The notes under the pieces are model-generated. The model worked only from the letters and a program-made list of their open reading frames with translations, had not been told where the DNA came from and ran no database searches. From positions 1 through 10,542 of the forward strand of contig CAUTXC010000033.1 of the NCBI GenBank assembly GCA_963542675.1: a DNA stretch of 10,542 nt, in the 5' to 3' direction. Made by a program: the position numbers and the translations under genes. Below are positions 5,803 through 10,542 of the stretch, one piece after another. Every line of letters begins with the position of its first letter. Position 1 is the stretch's first letter. Origin of the DNA: Saccharimonas sp963542675 (GTDB lineage: Bacteria > Patescibacteriota > Saccharimonadia > Saccharimonadales > Saccharimonadaceae).

Positions 5803-6879
5803 CTAGACCCTCCTCTCGAGTACAGTATCAAGCACCTGGAATTGCTCCTCAGCAAGCGGCTTGAGGTGTGATATATCTTGCACGGCAATTGCGTCGAAAT
5901 TAATAGTGGCAGGGTCGAAATCATCAATTGTACGGATATCAACCACTGGTCCTGTATACTGCATGTCGGCCAATATATTGATCGTCTTGTCGCTATACGC
6001 AATCGGGAGAATCTTTTTACCGAAGACCATGCCCACTATATTAGCATGGAAGCGTGACCCAATGATAGCACGTGCTTGAGCGAGCGTCTGCAGTGCACCG
6101 TCTATATCACCACGGTAGCGATGGATACTCATCCGCTGCTGCAATGTAGGTGGCAGCTGCGCGAGGATGCGCTCACACGCTGCTTCGTCCCCTTCTTTTT
6201 TGCAAAAGGACATGAGCGTAACGGTGGCAGTGTTGTCGTTAGCTAGCAGCTTGGTTGCGAGAGCGGCGATCATCGTGTCGTATTTCGCAGCCACTGTAGC
6301 ATCAAACTTCTGTGTTGCATCGATGACCGATATCACATAGGATCCATTATCGCTCGTCGGGTACGGCGCAGCATCAAGCGTCAAGACGATGTCCGTTGCA
6401 CGGCGCACCTGAGGAATATCTTTGACCAAATCGTACGAATAGCTATCGCGTACACACACATCGGCAGCCCCACGAAAGATCGATCGCACCATCTCGAGAA
6501 ACTCTGGCGACCGATATGGGCCAATATTAGAGCCAAGAATATAGTATGGATGCGAGAGTCGACGATAGAGTTGCTGCTCTTGGCTCCAGAGTGTTGGATT
6601 TCCCTGCTCGATGAATAACGATCCGCCGATATACAGCAAAAGATCACCAGTAAAAAACCGCGCTGGCGCCACAACAGCTCGCCCACGCCGCACATAGCGC
6701 ATTGCTCTATTGAGCAAATCGCTCACTACAGACGCCCGAGCATTATCATAGCGCTGCACAATGTACCGCGACCGACTGCTGATAATGAACGGGTTGCGAT
6801 ACCGCTCTAGGACAATCTTCACAAACAAATCATCACCCAAATTTACTGCATCATAATAGCGTAAGCTAACTGTTTTCAT
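5803..6879 (-). CDS. Polysaccharide pyruvyl transferase family protein (CsaB/WcaK-like)
   Basis: Encodes 358 residues. Members of this family move the pyruvyl group of phosphoenolpyruvate onto a sugar, forming a negatively charged ketal. The N-terminal NLGDDLF (13-19) is the family's usual N-x-G-D motif. GGSLF (85-89), GSNIGP (116-121) and VRDSYS (143-148) follow in the expected order. SRFHAN (275-280) is the C-terminal R-x-H-A motif that closes the active site. The length is normal for the family. The start overlaps the GT2 stop as ATGA and has GGGAGG 6 bases upstream (6886-6891). No membrane segment or signal peptide is visible, so it should work in the cytoplasm on lipid-linked sugars before export. 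The acceptor sugar cannot be told from sequence. Some family members transfer other groups, so pyruvylation is likely but not certain. Confidence 0.9.
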   Translation of the reverse strand: MKTVSLRYYDAVNLGDDLFVKIVLERYRNPFIISSRSRYIVQRYDNARASVVSDLLNRAMRYVRRGRAVVAPARFFTGDLLLYIGGSLFIEQGNPTLWSQEQQLYRRLSHPYYILGSNIGPYRSPEFLEMVRSIFRGAADVCVRDSYSYDLVKDIPQVRRATDIVLTLDAAPYPTSDNGSYVISVIDATQKFDATVAAKYDTMIAALATKLLANDNTATVTLMSFCKKEGDEAACERILAQLPPTLQQRMSIHRYRGDIDGALQTLAQARAIIGSRFHANIVGMVFGKKILPIAYSDKTINILADMQYTGPVVDIRTIDDFDPATINFDAIAVQDISHLKPLAEEQFQVLDTVLERRV

Positions 6880-7691
6880 GCGCTGCCTCCCTTATGTTTT
6901 GTCCTTCTCCACCACTGTAAAATGGTAACTCGTGTATTTTTGAGTGTAATATAGACATAGGCGATGCCAAGCGATAGAGAGCGTTGCTGCATTGCCCAGC
7001 ATAGCAGCTTCTTGCGCGCTCGAGCAAGATCGCGCCCAACTGTTGCTGATAGATTTTTGGTTGCAGAGTGGATATTATCTTCACGATACACATACCCTCC
7101 GTAGTCAATCATCGCCACCATCTGCACATGCCGAAAGTACGCAATATTAAACATCAGGTCTTCACCAATCTTTACCCCCACCGGAAAATCGACGCTATGC
7201 TGCTTGATGATCTCCGCTCTATATACTTTGTTCCACGGCGCATTGAGTGTCTCGCGCATAACAAGCCGCCAAGCAATTTTGCGCACTGGGTAAGCTACCG
7301 TCTTGCGTGTATCGGTGTGGTGCGCATGGTATTTTTTATATATAAGCACATCATGCTGGCTGGTGTATGCCTGTAGTAGCGTCTCGACAGTCATCGCATC
7401 GCGCAGAGTGTCATCAGCATCGACGAACATAATATAATCGCCTGTGCTCTTGGCAATACCTGCATTGCGGGCAGCAGACACACCAGCATTTGCTTGATGA
7501 TATAGCCGGATACGATCAGATGCACTACACAACGATTGACATATTGCATACGAATCATCAGTTGAGCCATCATCGACAACAATAATCTCAAGCGCTGGAT
7601 AGGTCTGCACTATCAACGACTGCAAGCACTCGGCCACATAAGCAGCAGCATTGTATACAGGCACGATGATTGAGACGACTGGTCGCGTCAT
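6876..7691 (-). CDS. Family 2 glycosyltransferase (GT-A fold)
   Basis: Encodes 271 residues. It starts VSIIVPVYNAAAYVAECLQS, the standard GT2 nucleotide-binding strand. DDGSTDDS (40-47) binds the nucleotide, ARNAGI (74-79) follows, and DADD (91-94) is the metal-binding DxD. APWNKVY (152-158) and GEDLMF (177-182) are the acceptor-side and catalytic-base motifs common in polysaccharide GT2 enzymes. No membrane anchor is seen; the C-terminus is basic (WWRRTKHKGG) and may touch the membrane surface. The start has AAAAGGAG 7 bases upstream (7699-7706), overlapping the end of the preceding gene. The expected role is to add one sugar to the lipid-linked repeat unit. Donor and linkage cannot be assigned. 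Confidence 0.94.
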   Translation of the reverse strand: MTRPVVSIIVPVYNAAAYVAECLQSLIVQTYPALEIIVVDDGSTDDSYAICQSLCSASDRIRLYHQANAGVSAARNAGIAKSTGDYIMFVDADDTLRDAMTVETLLQAYTSQHDVLIYKKYHAHHTDTRKTVAYPVRKIAWRLVMRETLNAPWNKVYRAEIIKQHSVDFPVGVKIGEDLMFNIAYFRHVQMVAMIDYGGYVYREDNIHSATKNLSATVGRDLARARKKLLCWAMQQRSLSLGIAYVYITLKNTRVTILQWWRRTKHKGGSA

Positions 7692-7694
7692 AGG

Positions 7695-8609
7695 CTAGCT
7701 CCTTTTAGTCGTTTTATCAACGAAATAATCAACCACTGCGGCATCAACTGCAGCATTAAATTTACGCGCAAAAAACATCCGTGATTGCTCGATGGCCGGT
7801 ATGTCCCCCTCAGTAAGTAATCGTGGCGACCCCGCCTCCTGTGTATTGGTGCTTGTCCAGTCAATATACCGTAGATTATCAGAGACACAATATGCCTCAC
7901 ACTCCCTCACCTCTGGCTGCATAAAGATCGTCTGAAAATAGATCTCATCAGAGGCCAAACTCGTTCGAAACACCTCTCGAAATTCTGGATGAGCTGCAAG
8001 ATATGTCAGTGCGCGCTGGCCCACGTCCTTACTCACCGTAAACCACTGCGAACCAAAATAAAAATCAACATGTGGGATCTGCTTCATCATACGTCGCGGT
8101 AACCGCGAGCCAACGATTTGGTAGAGCGCACGAATATACGGCATTGCCTCTTGTCGAGTACCCTTGCGCCGCATCCATGATGGATAGCGCAGCACAAGTC
8201 GCTCCAGACCACCCATACCATGCCCAATGCCAGCAACTGGCATTTTGCGAATCGAGCAATACAGCCCCCTATCGTCATCACGCAAGAATGCCGCTAGCTC
8301 TGCCACTGGCCGAACACACAGGTCTGCGCCACTGAGTAGCGAGACATAGTCATTATCATCATCAATGGCAGCCTGGAGTAGCACCTCGGTAGCATTGTTC
8401 AAGCTTGCATCACCCCAGTTAAGCGAAAATGTATCAGCTATACACGTAACCCGTGAGTGCTTTGCCATCTGAGCAACAAACTCAGCGGCATCACTCTTCG
8501 CATCGATAAAGATATATACGTGACTTTTTTTATATGCTAGCAGCTGGTCAATCAGTTGCGATACTTGGCCAAAGTTATTATGTGCAATGATGGCAAACCC
8601 CAATTTCAT
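7695..8609 (-). CDS. Core-2/I-branching-type glycosyltransferase (GT14-like)
   Basis: Encodes 304 residues from ATG at 8609. A GTG at 8612 in frame would add one residue; GGAGG at 8620-8624 suits either, and ATG shares its A with the last base of the polymerase's TGA. The sequence follows the Branch family (PF02485) in order: FAIIAHNN (5-12), IFIDAKSD (33-40), LNWGDASL (63-70), the hallmark LLSGADLCVRP (91-101), GSQWFTVSKD (186-195), SDEIYFQTI (220-228) and SRMFFARKF (276-284). Animal members add beta-1,6 GlcNAc or xylose. Bacterial members are found in capsule and exopolysaccharide loci, with donors mostly unknown. No membrane anchor is present, unlike the Golgi enzymes. It probably adds a sugar, perhaps a branch, to the repeat unit. 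Confidence 0.9.
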   Translation of the reverse strand: MKLGFAIIAHNNFGQVSQLIDQLLAYKKSHVYIFIDAKSDAAEFVAQMAKHSRVTCIADTFSLNWGDASLNNATEVLLQAAIDDDNDYVSLLSGADLCVRPVAELAAFLRDDDRGLYCSIRKMPVAGIGHGMGGLERLVLRYPSWMRRKGTRQEAMPYIRALYQIVGSRLPRRMMKQIPHVDFYFGSQWFTVSKDVGQRALTYLAAHPEFREVFRTSLASDEIYFQTIFMQPEVRECEAYCVSDNLRYIDWTSTNTQEAGSPRLLTEGDIPAIEQSRMFFARKFNAAVDAAVVDYFVDKTTKRS

Positions 8610-9703
8610 CACGAGCTACCTCCAAACAGCATTGATTTATACGGTATGATATCGGCCTGCATCAACACAACGTATGATATGTAGAAAATAACGAGACCGT
8701 AGCAGACAATCCCTACCATCATCGCCCTCCTACCACTCGGCGACTGAGGGAGAGACGGCAGCTTGCCAAGCAGCATCACTGGTGCGATAGAAAAGTACAC
8801 AGCGAGTCGTTTTGTAATCTGACTTGGGTCAAGATTGACTAACAAAACGACATTGAGTACCTCCAGCACATAGAAAAAGCGATAGTGTATATCATCATAT
8901 CGATAGCGCAATATCATAGTAAATATCACAACGAAGCATATGTGGACATAGAGCTGGAGATTAATCCCCGAACCAATTATGTTGTCATAAATACTATAGC
9001 GCGAGAAGATACTCTGACTCGAGAACTGCGCAATCAATAATGGTAACACCCCACCAACAATAAGCGCAATAAGTATTGTCTTGATAGCAAATCGGATGTG
9101 CGTGCCCCGCTTTGCTTGCACCAAGAACCGTACGAGATATAGCGGCAACAAGAATAGCGCCGATGTATGCAAAGAGCTCGCGCACAAGATCGCAAAAACG
9201 TACTTAACTGGCTTTTTCTCAAGAATAAACGAAAAGGCGTATAGTGCTATCATTGCAGCAGCAGATTGCCGAACGATATTGAGTGAGTTTGGAAATACGA
9301 GCATCAAATAGAGGAAATACACCAGTGCCGGGTAGCGAGCATGCCAGCGGCGCATCGCACAGAAGAAAAAGACAATACAAATTATCGACATAATGGCAAA
9401 CATAAGCCCTGGCCCATCCGTCAGCCACTGCGAGAGTTTGTTGATGAGATAAAACCCAACTTCGGTACCATTCGATCGATTGCTAAAGAAATCACCGATC
9501 GACAACGTCCGAAAGTCTTCGAACACCTTAACATATGTTGCATAATCAGTCCCAATATTATCACGCAGTGCCGCGACAATAATTGGAATGATCGCAGCAA
9601 CTATCTTGAGCACCATACTCTTATATCGGTAGCCAGCTCGCAAGAACAACGCCGCACCTGCAAAGACACCGATATAGAATAGGTAGCTTGCAATATCATT
9701 CAT
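8609..9703 (-). CDS. EpsG-family polysaccharide polymerase (Wzy-like)
   Basis: Encodes 364 residues with about ten hydrophobic segments. The EpsG pattern is present: AALRDNIGTDYATY (44-57), EVGFYLINKL (81-90), NIVRQSAAA (142-150) and SSLHTSALFLLPLYL (176-190). The Arg and His residues in these loops are the ones conserved in the family. EpsG-like proteins are thought to join repeat units on the outer side of the membrane, as Wzy does. The start at 9703 has GGAG 7 bases upstream (9711-9714) and overlaps the GT4 gene by 8 bases (ATGAATGA). Other M residues nearby give no better start. The protein ends FGGSS just at the ribosome binding site of the next gene. A plain O-antigen ligase is less likely, because the GTDY and RQ motifs point to EpsG. 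Confidence 0.9.
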   Translation of the reverse strand: MNDIASYLFYIGVFAGAALFLRAGYRYKSMVLKIVAAIIPIIVAALRDNIGTDYATYVKVFEDFRTLSIGDFFSNRSNGTEVGFYLINKLSQWLTDGPGLMFAIMSIICIVFFFCAMRRWHARYPALVYFLYLMLVFPNSLNIVRQSAAAMIALYAFSFILEKKPVKYVFAILCASSLHTSALFLLPLYLVRFLVQAKRGTHIRFAIKTILIALIVGGVLPLLIAQFSSQSIFSRYSIYDNIIGSGINLQLYVHICFVVIFTMILRYRYDDIHYRFFYVLEVLNVVLLVNLDPSQITKRLAVYFSIAPVMLLGKLPSLPQSPSGRRAMMVGIVCYGLVIFYISYVVLMQADIIPYKSMLFGGSS

Positions 9704-10542
9704 ATATGCGCTCCATCATTTTTTTAATCGAATGCGTTTCGTAACGAGACAAATCTACCTTTTGTACAGACGTGTCTGCCTCGCTTGCTGCAATCGACGC
9801 CAGTACATCTGCCATACGCTTCGTATCTCCATCGGGCATCATCTGCACAAGTGGTGTCTGCTGAGCAATATCCTGAATACCACGGCACGGCAAAGCAACC
9901 ACCGGCAACCCCACACTCGCCGCCTCTAGCACATTAACAGGCAGCCCCTCGCGCCCACTTGCTGACACAGACACATCAGATATCCCTAGCAGCTGCGGCA
10001 TATCACGGCGATACCCCATGAACTTTACGTGGTCTGCAATGCCAAGCTGCTGAGCGAGTGCTTTATACTGCTGCTCTTTGCTACCAACCCCACAGAGGAC
10101 AAGCTTCGCCGTTGGTACAGTCTTGAGCAGATGTGTCATCATCCGAATCAAAAACCCTTGATTCTTATTCTTATTCAGTTCGGCAGCATAGATAAGAATA
10201 AAATCATTCTTGTGAAACCCGTATTCTTGGCGCAGACGCTGCTTCTCTCGCTTGGTAAGAGATTTATACACCGTTAGATCCACCCCCACCCCTGGCACAT
10301 ACACCACACTGGTAGCAAAATGGCGGTTAGCTCGGGCATAGTCCTCAGCATTGATCGTGATGAGGACGTCGGTGTAGTGTGCCATCAGGCGCTCGATGGG
10401 ATAGTACACCAGCCAATTAAGCAGCGGCGCACCCGTAAAGAAGTGAAAGCCATGAGCAGTGTAGATCACCCGCGTGCCACGCTGCCGAGCCTGTCGAGCG
10501 GCAAGACGCGTCACGACACCCCCCACTGGCGTATGAGTGTGG
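9696..10542 (-). CDS. Family 4 glycosyltransferase, partial (N-terminus off the right edge)
   Basis: The frame is open to the window edge, giving 281 visible codons from 10541. The typical length of 370-380 residues implies about 90-100 are missing. The visible part starts HTHTPVGGVVTRLAARQA and continues YTAHGFHFFTGAP and YYPIERLMAHYTDVLITINAED, a pattern of GT4 enzymes in exopolysaccharide loci (EpsD-like). The donor-binding half has LIYAAELNKNKNQ, VLCGVGSK and the EX7E motif EGLPVNVLEA (visible residues 198-207, with Glu 198 and Glu 206). The GTG at 10526 is internal to conserved sequence and should not be taken as the start. Expected role: an early cytoplasmic sugar addition to the undecaprenyl-linked unit. 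The donor is unknown. Confidence 0.93.
   Translation of the reverse strand, partial: HTHTPVGGVVTRLAARQARQRGTRVIYTAHGFHFFTGAPLLNWLVYYPIERLMAHYTDVLITINAEDYARANRHFATSVVYVPGVGVDLTVYKSLTKREKQRLRQEYGFHKNDFILIYAAELNKNKNQGFLIRMMTHLLKTVPTAKLVLCGVGSKEQQYKALAQQLGIADHVKFMGYRRDMPQLLGISDVSVSASGREGLPVNVLEAASVGLPVVALPCRGIQDIAQQTPLVQMMPDGDTKRMADVLASIAASEADTSVQKVDLSRYETHSIKKMMERIYE

Larger units (their letters stand above)
3874..10542 (-). other. Surface polysaccharide biosynthesis operon, partial
   Basis: Seven minus-strand genes lie head to tail. The junctions are: GT4 to EpsG, 8-base overlap; EpsG to the GT14-like gene, 1 base (ATG start) or 4 (GTG start); GT14-like to GT2, 3-base gap; GT2 to pyruvyl transferase, 4-base ATGA overlap; pyruvyl transferase to flippase, 8-base gap; flippase to VanZ, 14-base overlap. 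No promoter is needed inside. The set contains transferases, a modifying enzyme, a flippase and a polymerase, which fits a Wzx/Wzy-type pathway. The initiating phosphoglycosyltransferase and any chain-length regulator are not in the window and may lie upstream of 10542. Confidence 0.85.

Noticed and set aside
1..10542. Alternative genetic code (TGA as glycine), as in some CPR lineages
   Set aside because: TGA is the natural stop for the GT4, EpsG, GT2 and VanZ genes at positions that fit the family lengths and junctions.
1..10542. Mobile elements, CRISPR arrays, tRNA and rRNA genes
   Set aside because: No transposase, terminal repeat, spaced direct-repeat array, tRNA T-loop with pairing arms, or rRNA core sequence was seen on either strand.

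Overview
The window reads as a chromosomal piece of a bacterium with mid-range GC content, short intergenic gaps, tight operons and the standard genetic code (TGA, TAG and TAA all end genes here). The best guess is Saccharibacteria (TM7, Patescibacteria/CPR). This rests on the style of the pyruvate kinase and on the N-terminus of the long acidic protein at the left edge, both matched from memory only. Only the edge genes (left-edge acidic protein, right-edge glycosyltransferase) are cut.

Left part (1-2860), minus strand. A pyruvate kinase gene (pyk) has an extended -10 promoter so close to its start codon that the mRNA is probably leaderless. It ends in a clear intrinsic terminator (1314-1346). 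Downstream lies a gene for a long, acidic, probably disordered protein that runs off the window. That gene has its own promoter (TTGCAC-17-TACACT), an imperfect 27-bp dyad just upstream of it, and a leader of about 160 nt with a nested hairpin.

Middle (2860-3870). The only plus-strand gene encodes a 79-residue membrane protein with a TTGACA promoter and a good ribosome binding site. The following 490 bases hold no convincing protein gene but are dense in inverted repeats. On the minus strand they look like a free-standing structured RNA of about 220 nt: a promoter at 3738-3766, a multi-branched fold, and a hairpin followed by a T-rich run at 3512-3541. It was not recognised as any standard RNA family and is the best candidate here for something undescribed.

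Right part (3874-10542), minus strand. Seven genes lie head to tail with overlaps or gaps of only a few bases: a GT4 glycosyltransferase (cut by the right edge), an EpsG-type polymerase, a core-2/I-branching-type (GT14-like) transferase, a GT2 transferase, a polysaccharide pyruvyl transferase, a Wzx-like flippase and a VanZ-family membrane protein. Together they describe a Wzx/Wzy-style surface polysaccharide pathway: sugars are added to a lipid carrier in the cytoplasm, a residue is probably pyruvylated from phosphoenolpyruvate, the unit is flipped across the membrane, and units are polymerised outside. The operon promoter and the initiating transferase lie beyond the right edge.
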